Source: Symbiodinium natans (lineage: Eukaryota > Sar > Dinophyceae > Suessiales > Symbiodiniaceae). From it: DNA of 64,000 nt. Shown piece after piece: positions 32,945 through 44,105 of the stretch (the stretch's first letter is position 1; the number at the start of each line of letters is the position of its first letter). A program made the translations under genes and the position numbers. The notes under the pieces are model-generated. The model worked only from the letters and a program-made list of their open reading frames with translations. It searched no databases and was not told the origin of the DNA. Where the stretch lies: positions 1,157,001-1,221,000 of the forward strand of contig CAJNDS010002324.1 of the NCBI GenBank assembly GCA_905221605.1, read 5' to 3'.

Positions 32945-34060
32945 TCGCCTTGAAGCCTCAGGACGTCTGCTCTCGCGTGATGGCGGCACTTGTTCGCGAA
33001 GGGAAGTGGACTCTGCCTGGCTTGTGTTGCTATTCTCCTTCTTCTTCTTCTTATTATTATCATTAGTATTATTGTTTTTGTCATTTCTATTATCATTAGT
33101 ATCATTATTACGATTATCATTATTAGTGTTCTGTCTTCAGAGTGTCTCAAAATGCTCACGGGGAGCTTCACGGGAAAGCTTCTGATTGCAGGTCCGTCGC
33201 GCAGTTGTTTGACGCACTCTCCGGGTCGAGGAGCGCATGGGTGGCAACGGCACAGCGCCAAAGCTCTTACTATCATTATCATTACTACATTTATTGTTAT
33301 TATATTATGATTGTCAGTATTATGGAGTGGGGGGCGTCCTCACCTCTGAACGCCGGACCAGGAATACGGTGCAGTCCGCCGACTTTGCGGAGTTCTTCCG
33401 GTCGCTCGAGCCGGATGCTTATTGCTGGTCAGCTCTAGGGTTTAGGGTTTTTAGTATATGTATAGGGTTTAGGGCACAACAAGGAACAGCGAAGTCACAG
33501 TCTTACCTGGATCTTGATCCCCTTCAACCCAGAGAGACCCTACACTCCACACACTGTGAACCGCTCTGATCCGACCGAGGCCTAGCCTCACACAGAAGCA
33601 GCTGGAGCTCCTCTGGCGCACTTTTGACAAGGCAGTGTCCAGGGTTCACGGCTCCGATGTCGGGTTTACGGCAAAACCCTCAGACCCCAAGCTCTGGATC
33701 TTTCCCGTCGTGCAGAGTTCCCTCCAGACTGATTCGGCCTTGTGGGTGGTCAGTCCTGTTGCAACCGCATGTCCCAACTCCCGGAGCCTCTCAGAACCTC
33801 CGACAACGACCCTAAGCAGGTCTTTTCATACAGCCTGTGCGGCAATCCCGTTCACAAGCCTCTTCCCCCTGGTTCTTAGTAGGGAATGAGGGAATGAGAG
33901 CCCTACATAGTCCCTTAAAGAGTATATATACACCCCTCATTCCCTCATTCCCTACTAAGAACCAGCCAGTCTTGCGATCGGGAGGACGGCGACGGCAGCG
34001 TCACGCGCGAGGAGTTCCAGCTGGGCTTGCAGCCGGGGTTCCGGGCCGAGCTTTGCCAAG
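32945..34060 (+). CDS. EF-hand module (A-E), intron with introner
   Basis: Exon A (about 32,949-33,003) reads LKPQDVCSRVMAALVREG. Exon B (about 33,198-33,235) reads VAQLFDALSGSRS. Exon C (about 33,370-33,430) reads TVQSADFAEFFRSLEPDAY. Exon D (about 33,587-33,631) reads LTQKQLELLWRTFDK. Exon E (33,985 on) reads DGDGSVTREEFQLGLQPG. The D-E intron (33,632-33,984) has a GC donor after AAG, falls at loop position K2/D3, and contains the family A element at 33,869-33,965. An AT-rich ATT/ATC microsatellite lies at about 33,040-33,130, between A and B. Confidence 0.6.
33869..33965. mobile_element. Introner-like element, family A
   Basis: Nearly perfect inverted ends: CTGGTTCTTAGTAGGGAATG on the left and CATTCCCTACTAAGAACCAG on the right, with CCCTTAAAGAGTATATATA between. 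Lies inside the split EF-hand loop intron. Same family as 10,129-10,294 and 60,670-60,791. Confidence 0.85.
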
Positions 34061-34529
34061 ACTTTCACCGCACTTTTTTGGGGGTTCCCAGAATAGGGTC
34101 CTGTTCGGGGCTACCTACCATCACTATTGTATAGTCACCCAGTAAGTGCCATAACTTCAAGCAAAGCATCAAACCAGGAAACAAGAGCAGAACATGTGGC
34201 CAAGGACGCTCCAGCGTGAGGAGCAGCAGGACGGGATGGCTTTCGGATGTAGCCCCGTCCAACCCCGGGCAAGCCCTGTGTAAGCTTATGTAAGCTTCAG
34301 GTCACTACACCACGGTCTGCATGTACTCAACAAACCTGCATATTCAAGATGTTGACCAGTTAACCCGTAGAAGCGGGATTGAAGGATCTCATAGTCTGAT
34401 CGCTGATTGGAGGCGCCGCAGATTTGTGTACGCATCGCGCCAGGGCCTGAGATTTCATTGTGTCAGCGAAGACGAACGCGTGTCTACACCCCAAAGTCCA
34501 TAAACACGCAGGTCTGCTCTTTTCCGGCA

Positions 34530-35180
34530 GGGTGTGGCCGTGCAGCAGCTCTTTCAAGCGCTGGCAGGGCCGAAGGAGATTTGAAAGGGGTGCAACCTGG
34601 TCCACTTTTGCTGTATCGTCGGTTGTCGGTTTTTTTAAAACACCATATTGCTTGACGGTACTTCGCACCTTGATGCAGGAGATGGTGGTGTGGGCCGACT
34701 TCCGCACCCGCTTCCAGCAGCTGGAGCTGTATGCTCAGCTTATGGCGATCGGTTCTCCTCGCCATGCTGTAGGGAAACCTTGTAGCAACGTCCCATTGCT
34801 GGATCCCGGCAGCCTTTTACACACCGGAATCTTTCAGCAAGTGATGGCGTCCAAAACAGGAAGAAGTCCGGAATGACGAGTTGCGGAAGCGAGATGATGA
34901 TGTATGCTGCCATGGCGTGACAAGGCCGTCTCTTGAGGAGCGCGACCTGCAGGCCTTATGGAAGAGCTTCGACAAGGCCCAAAGCCGCGGATCATCCACA
35001 CGGCAGCCTTCTGGTAACATTCTGCATGGCAGTAGCGGGCCCATTCTCAGGGCTCTCCCTTGGCAAGCCATGCATTGATGAAAATGGTGGCGAGTTGCTG
35101 GCAGGATGGTGATGGCAGCATCACCAAAGAGGAGTCGCGGACTAAGCTGTGTTTGCAGCGTGCAGTGAGCACTGGCCAGC
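34530..35180 (+). CDS. EF-hand module (B-E)
   Basis: Exon B (about 34,532-34,575) reads VAVQQLFQALAGPK. Exon C (about 34,675-34,740) reads QEMVVWADFRTRFQQLELYA. Exon D (about 34,930-34,976) reads SLEERDLQALWKSFDK. Exon E (35,105 on) reads DGDGSITKEESRTKLCLQ. The D-E intron is 34,977-35,104 (128 nt) with a GC donor at K2/D3. E lacks the Phe that normally follows EE (EES instead of EEF). No A exon was recognised. Confidence 0.6.
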
Positions 35181-35956
35181 GCTGCAAACCGTAACCCGAA
35201 AGCCCGCATCAGCCTGGCTTCCCCGGCCCGGTTCTGCAGCAAACTGACAGTCGGCGGAGGCTTTAGGGCCTCCACTGCTGCAAGGATAGCTATATCTGGT
35301 GCTCCTTTGTGCCTAGAGGTTTTTGACAGTTTTGGTTTGGGCCCTCACCGGCGCTAGGGATGTTTGGCACGTGTGCAGAGCCGATTCCATGTCTTGGGGT
35401 ACTTGGTGCTGCAAACATCTGCGAAGAAAGGTTTAACAGGTAGGGTTCAGGTGTGAGGAAGGCGGCTCAAAAGCTCTTTCCACATTGCTGTGTGAGGGCT
35501 TGAAAACAGGTTGAACTCTAGAGATGTCTGAGAGTAGTTGCGTTGCATGGATAGAGAGCTACTGACGACCTACTGAATTGCGGTGTAGATGGATCAGATG
35601 GCATAGGCTGTATCCGTACGCCCGCAAAAGCTCTTTGCACATCTTGGCGGAGCTCCTGGGCCTGGACTTGGGGCTTGGGAACGACGAAGGGTGACGCACA
35701 AGCGCAAATTTGCAATTCTCCACAAGGATCGGGCTGCACATCGATTTGTGTCGCCTAGCCTGTCCGAGGTTCTTCCTGGCACTGGAACCTGCGACCCGGC
35801 TGGTCATGGCCAAGATGTCCGATGTGATCGCCAGACTTGCGCACGACACTGAGCTCTCAAGATCTTTTACGTCGCCCAAAGCCTGGGGTGTTGCAGGGGA
35901 AAGAGTCAAGCCGCCTCGAATCGCTCAAGGCTTGCCCTGCAACGAGAGGGCCAGAG

Positions 35957-36430
35957 CGTGGATCAGCTCTTCACAGCCTTGGCCACCGAACAGGCGTTGC
36001 CAAGGGTGCAGTGTGACGGCAGGTGGGTCTACGCAGCTGAATCCACAAACAGCTCTCCAAAAAACTGAATTCTTGTTGCAGCCTCTGTTGCGCGTCAAAG
36101 AACTGCAGTGCTGCAGGGAACGGTGTCATGGACAGCTTTCTGCTCGATGTTCCAGCAATGGGAGCCTCATTCTCAGTTTGACGCGCAGTCCAGCCGACGA
36201 TGATCTCCAATCCACTCCAATCCCATTGCGCTGAATGCAGGCCTTCACTCACCGAGAACGACTTGCAGGGCCTCTGGCGAAGCTTTGACAAGGACTTGTA
36301 GTTTCCTGGCTACCCCAACGCCTCCCACCGGACCGGTCCTTTCTTGGTGTTGCTTTGGGTAGGATGGTGATGGAAGCGTTTCAAGAGAAGAGCCACGGCC
36401 TCAGCCCCCAAAGCGTGGGCATCGGAGCAT
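35957..36430 (+). CDS. EF-hand module (B-E), GA donor
   Basis: Exon B (about 35,957-36,005) reads SVDQLFTALATEQALP. Exon C (about 36,123-36,180) reads VSWTAFCSMFQQWEPHSQF. Exon D (about 36,245-36,292) reads SLTENDLQGLWRSFDK. Exon E (36,363 on) reads DGDGSVSREEPRPQPPK. The 70-nt D-E intron (36,293-36,362) starts GA: AAG|GACTTG and GTAG|GATGGT. It is at K2/D3, and a GT donor nearby would break the loop. Confidence 0.6.
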
Positions 36431-36561
36431 GTTTTGACGCTTTCACGCACCTGCCTTTGCCGGCTGACGAACTTCGCATCAGCAAAGAGCTGTGCTGAGA
36501 ATTCGGGTGCTTCCAGGTTTCTCGGAGCGCTCAAGCCGACCACGGAAGCTGCCCAAGCTCA

Positions 36562-37720
36562 AAGCGAGGAGGTTTGCCGGCGGGTGGCGTCGGAAGCTGA
36601 GTGCCACTGCTTGATTCCTACAGTGGGGCCAGCAGGGTTCTATTTTTTGAAGAATGAAAATTTCCGAACAGAACGCATTTTCGCAACGAGGAAAAGCTTA
36701 TGCACCGTGAGCCCACCGAAGCCTACAGCATCTAGGATGCATGCACACATATTGTTGGGCCGGTCGCTGTACAACCGAAATCAGACATAGCACAACTCCC
36801 TCTGCCACAAAAGCATACCCAGATGTTGGAGAAATCCCACATGAACCAACAATGCTCACGAACCCAAGTTTTGGATCCCAAAATACTTCCATTCGAATAC
36901 TGCGGTCACGAACGCCCTTGGCTTCTGCGACAGCCTTCTCTGTGGCCAGTATCGAAGTGGCAGCCCGGCCTCAGTTGCTGCATCATGCGGGAGCTCGCCC
37001 GCAACGACCACTCAGCTTCACATGAAGTATTCCGTCAGCACATTTCCATAGTTGCAGCACGAATCCATAAGCATTCGAAAGCAACGCCACGCGGATATGT
37101 GCGTGCAGGGAGTGAAGGACTCTGCCTGCCTCCAAACCCTAATAACGCACCAAACTTTTCAAGTTCTACTGAAATGTCCAGGCTGTGTTACAGTGTTGAT
37201 ATTGTAGATAAAAATTTGAGAAGCCGTTGTGCAAAGCAAAGTGGCTCGAAGAGAAGCAGCCGTGCGCGGCGGATGTCATCACTAAGGTCCATGCTGTTCC
37301 AGAACGGCAAGAGCGTTATCCAGCTCTTTGATGCTCTGGCTTGTGGGAAGGCTCAGCGCAAGGATAGCAAGTTTGCATGTGCACTTTCTGAAAATGCCTT
37401 GCCAGGCTGTGGTTGCCTTTGAAGACTTCCGCTCGCTTTTCCAGCAGCTGGAGTGCCTTGCTTAGCACCCCTTGACAGAACATGGCAGAGGCCAGCAGTT
37501 CAAGTAACGCACCCATGACTTTTTGCCGTCGTGCCATCAAGGCCTTCTTTGACCCTGCAAGACATTCAGATCCTGTGGCGGGCGTTTGACAAGGCAGGGC
37601 CCCAAGCATTGGCCTGATATTGGGAGCTCCCTGATGCCCGTGACTATGCAGGACGGCGACGGTGGCGTCACAAAACAAGAGCCGGGCCCTTACCAGCCAG
37701 GAAATCAAAACCTTTGCAAA
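36562..37720 (+). CDS. EF-hand module (A-E)
   Basis: Exon A (about 36,562-36,605) reads SEEVCRRVASEAECH. Exon B (about 37,311-37,360) reads SVIQLFDALACGKAQRK. Exon C (about 37,400-37,460) reads AVVAFEDFRSLFQQLECLA, with Ala-Phe replacing the usual Trp. Exon D (about 37,546-37,593) reads SLTLQDIQILWRAFDK. Exon E (37,652 on) reads DGDGGVTKQEPGPYQPGNQ. The D-E intron is 58 nt (37,594-37,651), GC-AG, at K2/D3. The 700-bp gap between A and B holds no other recognised feature. Confidence 0.55.
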
Positions 37721-37897
37721 GCAGCGTGAGCACAGATGCCCAAGTTCCCAGTCTTTCGAGCATTGGCCACACACGCTTTAGAACTCTCCAAGCCCTATAG
37801 TCAGCCTGCAGTGTAGATTCTCCTTTGAAGCCTGAGCCCTGCTGACGTGAGGTTCATCAAAGCCATGGAGCCCTCGGCAACGATGGTCGTGAAAAAG

Positions 37898-39090
37898 GCC
37901 GCAGAGGTTTGCTCGCGAGTCGGGCCGGAAGCTTGGACCACCGATGAGGCAGTGCTGCAATGTTCTTGAACACGCTTCTTCACGCCATGCGCCAACATGC
38001 ATTAGGCAGCTTCTGCGAAGAGAAGGAACGACCTTGGACCAGCTGTTCGACAGCTTGGCTGATGGCGAGGCCCTGCTGAGGGAGTGGACTGAGTGGATGA
38101 TGCAACCGGACGCCAGACCGGCAGAAAACCCGGAGACCGCATGCAGGTGATGACCTGGGACTCCTTCTGCTCCTTCTTTCACACCCTGGAGAGCCGAGCT
38201 TAGTATGAAGGAGTGTGACGGGCCGAGTCTCCCCCTCCCCTGAAATCATCTTTAAAAGAAGTGTAGTAGCACCTGGTATAGTGGTTTGCTTCAAACAGCC
38301 CCACCTTGCAGTGGCAATGAGGGATACCTCGCCGCAGGCTTTTGTCGCAGAACTCTCCGCGGATTTCTCCGTAACTGGGGCGGTGCTCATCGGTACTCCT
38401 TGAGGATTGTCTGGGGGTGGGAGCTCCGAGGATGCTCGGCCATCGGGATACTCGAAAAGGATTCTTTGTGGGCTTCTGCGGGGGCACTCCAGGGACAACT
38501 CGGGGGCTTCTTTGGGCACTCTCTGCGGCTTCACTGAGTGGGCAATTCAGGGACACTCGGCGGGACTGTGTGGGGTCGGGGGTGCGACAAACTCGATACG
38601 AGCCTTGCCAACGTTCGACCCACCGGGCACGGAGTGTACTGCGGAGTCTGCCGAGGCAAGCGGCTGAGCTCTTGCCCTCGAAAGCTTGGGGTGCGATTTT
38701 CTTACGCATCATGACAGGCCCCACCGCCATGTGCACCACCCTGCCATCTACCCTCGTAAGCGAGGGGCGATTTGCTTATGCACCATGACGGGCCCCGTGG
38801 GGAGCTATGCCTTTAAAGCCCCTTGCCTTTGCCGGGGGAGGGTTAGTTGAGGCTGCGAGGGTTCTGGAGTGTTTTAGTTGAGTTGTTTATGAGGTCAAAG
38901 TCGCACTGAGGCCGTCGCTGTCAGAGGTTGACCTGCATGGGTTGTGGTACACCTTCGACAAGGCTTGGCCTGACTGAGAGCTCCATTTTTTGTGACCTTT
39001 TGTTGCTTGCTGAGAGGATGGCGATGGAAGCGTTACGCGACAGGAGTGTGCTCCTCAAAGGAGTTTGGGCAGATGACCCCAAGCTGGCTG
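37898..39090 (+). CDS. EF-hand module (A-E)
   Basis: Exon A (about 37,896-37,945) reads KAAEVCSRVGPEAWTTDEA. Exon B (about 38,025-38,085) reads TTLDQLFDSLADGEALLREW. Exon C (about 38,147-38,203) reads QVMTWDSFCSFFHTLESRA. Exon D (about 38,915-38,962) reads SLSEVDLHGLWYTFDK. Exon E (39,018 on) reads DGDGSVTRQECAPQRSL. The D-E intron is 55 nt (38,963-39,017), GC-AG, at K2/D3. The 700-bp C-D interval holds no recognised feature. Confidence 0.55.
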
Positions 39091-39664
39091 GATTTGGCTC
39101 GTGAGCAAGTCTCTCCTCTTTTCTTCAGGTTTGTCCAGGCATTGGCGCCCACGATGCAGGCCGAGCAATGTGGTGTCGGAGCTGCCTGACAAATTGTCGA
39201 GCGTTCAAGTCAAGCCAGGGCGGCGCTCCGACAGAGCCAAAGGCGCGCGAACAGAGAGGTTTGAAAGTTTTGGCCCCCTGGGCGGCTTCCTGGGTATCCT
39301 TGGCAGGGAGCACCAGCCGCAGCCTCGGACTTGTCGGCCGCGCTTTGGGCTGCCATGTCAGAGGCGGGATGCGCCTCTCTGCGCAGCTCTCTGCACCTGG
39401 CCCTTGTCTCTTTCTTGTGCTGCTAGGTGGCGGCCCTCCGCGCATCCGGCGTGTAGAGGGCTCAGATCGAGTTGCGCCGAAGAAGCACAGAGTCGAACTG
39501 AGTCACAAACTCGGCACGGCTGAGCTGTGCTGTGCAAAGGCCCAGGGGCAGCCCGGCTTTGCACCAGGCAGTGCGGCAGCAACTTGCAGCCTTCGACAGC
39601 ATGCTCTGCTCCGAGACTCCGAGCGCGCGTTGACGTGTTGTTGTTAAACTTCGCAGCTGCGCTT

Positions 39665-40080
39665 TTGTCCCAGACGTCTGAGGCAGTCCGGCTTTCTGGA
39701 TGCTGAGGCTTTTGCCAAGGCGCTGTGTCGCACTGGCTCGGCATCAATGAGAAGCATGGCGAAGCTATGCGAAGCTTCTTGAAGTCTAGGCATTGCGCTC
39801 TTACAGCCCAGCATTGCCGGATATGGCCGTGGAGGCTTGGCCAAGCAGCCAGGGTTTAGGGTTTAGGGTTTTCGGGTTTGGGGTTTAGGGACAACCCGAG
39901 TGAGAAGCAGGTCAGATCCTGTCTACAGTGGATTGTGCAGGTGTTGCGGCAGCAAGTTTGTGAAGCTGATGGGAAGGTGCAGGTTGACAGACTGGCACAT
40001 GCCTTGGCATGTTCCTCATGCGACAGCAGGGTGGTGGACGGAACGAAACAGCATCGTGCTGACTGCAAGGTGACCCAGAT
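39665..40080 (+). CDS. Candidate exons after the last EF-hand module
   Basis: An open segment at about 39,672-39,735 reads LRQSGFLDAEAFAKALCRTG and one at about 39,900-40,030 reads VRSCLQWIVQVLRQQVCEAD, then GKVQVDRLAHALA. Both resemble weak EF-hand helices (G-(F/V)-(L/Q)-(D/V)---(F/L)A-AL). A TTTAGGG array (39,850-39,892) separates them. Family not certain. Confidence 0.35.
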
Positions 40081-40362
40081 TCTCCAGCCTCCTGAGTGAG
40101 CCCGGCCAGTTGTTTCGTCACGATCCCTTTGGCCACTCCAGTAGGGCTCAGCACGTGACCTTCAGGCCTCCACCAGCAAGGTCCGCCCTCGCTAAGGCTC
40201 CCTCTGCCACGGAGGCGCGTTGCAGTCGGAATCACTCGGAGGGCATATCCTGACTGCGCAGACGCGCGACTCGCCTCGCGCCCAGGCTGGCGGACCGCTA
40301 TGGAGCGCACTGCGCAGGCTCGTGTCTGGACTTTTTTTCGGACATGGCATTCGGGCAAAGGA

Positions 40363-40382
40363 TGCTCCTGCTCCTGCTCCTG

Positions 40383-40436
<54 letters not shown>
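40363..40436 (+). repeat. (GCTCCT)n then (CTG)n microsatellite
   Basis: Four hexamers run into about 17 CTG triplets. It would code for Pro/Ala or Leu runs depending on frame, but no surrounding coding signal supports this. Confidence 0.9.
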
Positions 40437-40902
40437 ATGTCAGGATCAGACCAGCGCTGCATGAGCGCGGTCTGCGCTTGACTACGGCTTTCCAGTGCCA
40501 GCCTTGGTTTCGGTACCTGCTTTGGTGTGATTCATCCTGAAGAGACTTGACGATTCGTTGTGGATCCCGCAGCACTTCTTGCATCAAATCGCAACAGCTC
40601 GGCTTGGGAAGATGGGCCGAAGGCAGAGCTACCCGTTCCACATCAGAGGTTGACTTAAGCGGCGGGTGGGTTGTGTAAAAGGCGCACGGGCGCGCTGGCA
40701 CTGCTTCTGGCAGTTGGGCTTTCAAGCCACTTGGCCTTCATCCCGAAGGCTGGGACATGCTGGGACTCGACTTGACTCTGGGACTGACTCGACCCGGTTC
40801 AGACTTCAGAAGGGTTGTCGGAGCTGTGGGCCCTTCAGGTGGCGAACGCCGCCACAGGCCTTGGGATCTGAGCACGCCTTTGATTTTCCTGTGCGTGCCC
40901 TG

Positions 40903-40926
40903 TGTGTGTCTCTGTGTGTGTGTGTG

Positions 40927-40976
<50 letters not shown>
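40903..40976 (+). repeat. (GT)n and (CTGT)n microsatellite
   Basis: A GTGTGTCT run is followed by about 11 copies of CTGT. It lies just before the exon of the membrane protein at 40,985, so it is probably intronic. Confidence 0.9.
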
Positions 40977-40977
<1 letters not shown>

Positions 40978-40984
40978 TGCTGAC

Positions 40985-41400
40985 AGACAGCTTGATGACT
41001 TGGGGCTGAAAGGCTTTTTCTCCGCTTGCCTGGCAGGAAGCCTCTTGGGACTGCTCGCTGCTCCGGCCGCGTGGGCTGTCACTGAGGGCTTCGAGGTGCC
41101 CTTTGCTTTGAGCCGTGTCTCTGCCCTCTGCAATCCATCGTGAGGACTACAATAAGCTCGCGGTCAAGGCCGCCAAGCCGATCGCTGAGGCACCCAAGCC
41201 CGCCGGGGACGGCCCATCCGATGCCATGCAGGTGATAGGCGCGGGGGACAAAACTTATTGGGCTGGAAAGAACAACTGCTACTGGGCAACGCGGATCGAT
41301 TCGAGATTGGCAGGTGGCGCCGGAGCCCTCATTGTTGTTGCCCTCTTTGCCTTCGCAGCCGCCGTCTTCGTGCCCGCCTCAATGCCATGGAATCCTTACC
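40985..41400 (+). CDS. Two exons of a small membrane protein
   Basis: Exon 1 (about 40,985-41,095) reads LDDLGLKGFFSACLAGSLLG and continues LLAAPAAWAVTEGFE, a hydrophobic helix. Exon 2 (41,145-41,400) reads DYNKLAVKAAKPIAEAPKPA, then GDKTYWAGKNNCYWATRID and a second helix (AGALIVVALFAFAAAVFVPA). They join in frame by a 49-nt intron 41,096-41,144 (GAG|GTGCCC, GTGAG|GACTAC). Exon 2 may end at CAG|GATTTC, again an AG|GA border. I do not recognise the family; both ends are missing. Confidence 0.5.
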
Positions 41401-41459
41401 AGGATTTCGGGTTTACCTCCTTTAGTGTGGGCCCCCCCCCCCTGAACAGTCGAGGCTGG

Positions 41460-42050
41460 ATTTTGCCCTCTTTAATGGCCCACGGGATTTTATATGATTT
41501 CAATAGGGAGGAGTTTTAGATAGATTCAAAAGGGATCCATATGAATTTAAAAGGGATGAGGTTATATGAATTTAAAAGGGAGTCGCGCGAATCGAAAAGG
41601 GGTCCGGGATGAGTTTATATGAATTTAAAAGGGATCCATTGGCTTTTTCTAATTCGGAGCCTCCGGGCCGGGGCCTGGACATTAAAGAGCGTCCCGAATC
41701 AGTCCCATTATTGGGGGTCGGAGGGGGCCCCTTGTCGGATTAAACTAAACCAAGTCTTCAAATGGTTTCTTAAAGGGAATTAATGGTTTCGGGCCGGTTG
41801 GAGTGGATGAGGTCGGCCTTTAAAATCACAAGGCCCGGCTTTAAAATCATAAGGCCCGGCTTTAAGCCGGAGCCTCCGGGTCGAAACAAGCCCCAAACCC
41901 TTAAACAAAAATCCGGATTTCGGGAAGCCGTTTGTCTTTAAAGAGGGACTCCCAAACAGTCAGGGTGTCCTGAATAATTCAGCCAAATTGTCTTTAAAGA
42001 GGGGGCCGATACTAAAGCGGGTGCAACATTAGGTAGGGTTTAGGGTTTCT
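41460..42050. repeat. Non-coding stretch with short degenerate repeats
   Basis: Several copies of TATATGAATTTAAAAGGGA (about 41,535-41,640), two of AAGGCCCGGCTTTAAAATCA (about 41,820-41,860) and two of TTGTCTTTAAAGAGGG (about 41,930-42,003). No coding signal; probably intronic. Confidence 0.7.
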
Positions 42051-42582
42051 GCAGACATCCCCCAACGCGTATTCTACGGAGCCGGAAGTCGGAAGCGCCT
42101 GAGGCCGGCAAGCGAGACCCCAACGAGCGCGACGGAAAGCGCATTTGAAAGCGCATCTGAGCCGTGCAGGGGGTGTATGGTGTTCATGTCCAAGTGGGCT
42201 GAAGAGGCCCCGGTAGCAGAGGTCCCCCTGGTGATTTCTCACCCTCTCGGCCTCTGACCAGAGGTGTGCCAAGCAAAGCCGCCTGAAAGCCCCAGTGCGG
42301 ACTGTTCATGCACGGTTCACCTGTGAGGTAGAGCGCCTGGATGCGCGCAAGAGGAGGAGTGGATTGTACAGCAGGTTTTCCGACCTGGGGAACTCAACAA
42401 ATGAGCATCGCTTGCAAAACAGTCCAAGTTTGGAAGAAGTGGGCGGCATGAGGACTCCTGTTCCAGTGCCCTCCCGATATCTCCCGACGAGCTGAGGCGC
42501 TGGGTGCCAGCTTCCAGTTCTCGCCTGTCCAGAGACGCCTTGGGTTTGGGAGTTGTGGGGCCCCTGGCAGCAGTTGACCCTT

Positions 42583-42630
42583 GCCGTGGCCACTGCCGTG
42601 GCCACTGCCGTGGCCACTGCTGTGGCCATT
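42583..42630 (+). repeat. 12-bp minisatellite
   Basis: About four tandem copies of GTGGCCACTGCC. Because 12 is a multiple of 3 the flanking frames stay open, but no family motif is seen. Confidence 0.8.
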
Positions 42631-42865
42631 GCTGGTGACTGCTGTGCTGCTACCTTCGCTCAGGCAGCGCTGGTGGGAAGTGACCTTTCGGAGCAACAGC
42701 TGCGAGAGCCTTGGAAGTCCGTCCTCTTGTCCTTGTGCTCGCAGATTGTTGCACATCCTGTAGGCGCGCGCTGCATGGCGCTATGTGCAGAAATCCAGAG
42801 GTGGGAGCGTCCATGGAGGTTGGATCCTTATGGCGCGCGTGTGCGAGGTTCTCTTGATTTTTCTT

Positions 42866-43035
42866 CTGTAGCTTGCGGTTTGCATTGAGGAGTTCATTGG
42901 AGCATTCAATGCTTGTGATGGCGACGGCTTCGATGCGTTTGGTCATGAGCTGTCCGCATCCCACTTGCCCTTCTTCGCGCGATTGTTAGGAGAAGTGTTT
43001 GTTTTTGAGTCTTGGCTGCTGTTGAGGAACACGTG
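42866..43035 (+). CDS. EF-hand-like exon
   Basis: The frame reads LAVCIEEFIGAFNACDGDGF and continues DAFGHELSASHLPFFARLLG. The EEFIGAFNACDGDG part resembles the end of one EF-hand and the start of another (loop C-D-G-D-G-F). An adjacent segment upstream (about 42,680-42,830, DLSEQQLREPWKSVLLS) could be another exon. Confidence 0.4.
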
Positions 43036-43230
43036 ACTTATCGACATATATATATATATATAGTATCGATATCGATCGAAATATGTTTCAAGCATAGCGT
43101 GCTTATTCTGGCTTCGTTTATGTCCCTGAAAAGTAAGCCAGATATGGGCATAGTGTATATGATGCCCTCACCTATTCAAGAAGGGTTCTCTATAAAAGGA
43201 GACTCCAAAAAGGGGCCTATACTGGTTAGA

Positions 43231-43550
43231 TCCCTAAACCCTAAACCCTAAACTTAAACCCTAAACCCTAAACCCTAAACCCTAAACCCTAAACCCTAAA
43301 CCCTAAACCCTAAACCCTAAACACTGGCCCTGTCGGATTGGTTCCAGCATGTTCCCAGAGCCTTAGGCTTCGCCGAGCTGCCCGGGCGCTTCTGCGCCGT
43401 GCGAAGGTTGGGGACCCTCCCCTTTAGGGATCGGGTTTAGGGTTTAGGGTTTAGGGTATGGGGTTTGGGGTTTAGGGTTTGGGGTTTGGGGTTTGGGGTT
43501 TAGGGTTTGGGGTTTGGGGTTTGGGGTCTAGGGTTTAGGGTTTAAGGGTC
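43231..43550. repeat. Facing CCCTAAA and TTTAGGG arrays around a possible exon
   Basis: About 12 CCCTAAA heptamers (43,231-43,322) face about 15 TTTAGGG/TTTGGGG heptamers (43,434-43,550). Between them lies an open segment, LALSDWFQHVPRALGFAELP, that could be an exon. Confidence 0.75.
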
Positions 43551-43911
43551 GCTTAAGGAACCTTAGCCAGAGTAAGCAATGGTACTGTTGAGTGCGGCAC
43601 GCTTGCCGCTGAGCGACTTCCGCTTGCACACGTGCCTGGCATGTGGTCCACAGCAGCGACGGTTGCATAGATACCAACAAGCATAGATACCAAGTCAAGG
43701 CAGCAACTCCTTTGTGACAGCCTGCTATCCTCAGCCAGGCATCACGGATTTCCCAGAGCCTAAAAACCTCCGAAGCAAGAGCCATGGCGTCTCCAACTTC
43801 GGGTGGGTCTCAAACTGACCAGAGCTGGTCGTCCAAAACCAAGGATCTGCTCTGATTTTTGGCATTCTGCAAGTCTAAGTAAGCATGTCCACGTGTCCCT
43901 ATAACCCTATA

Positions 43912-43972
43912 ACCCTAAGGGTTTAGGGTTTAGGGTTTAGGGTTTAGGGTTTAGGGTTTAGGGTTTAGGGTT
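43912..43972 (+). repeat. TTTAGGG array with CCCTAA junction
   Basis: ACCCTAAGGGTTTAGGG marks a head-to-head junction and is followed by about seven TTTAGGG heptamers. It is one of the exceptions to the usual placement, lying upstream of an exon. Confidence 0.85.
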
Positions 43973-44105
43973 CCTTCAATGCTCGGAACATTGTGCAGCT
44001 GCAGTGAGACATGCAAGAATCCCATCGGCCATCATAGGCCATTTCAAGCCGACCGGTTCCTCAGCCTGGGGCCACAGGCCGTGAAAATTGAACGTAGGGA
44101 CTCGA

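Noticed and set aside
40192-40725. Minus-strand 177-codon frame with poly-Ala
   Set aside because: The poly-Ala run is the CTG microsatellite read in reverse; no other support.
43231-43550. Chromosome end (true telomere)
   Set aside because: Arrays are short, occur in both orientations and are flanked by genes on both sides.
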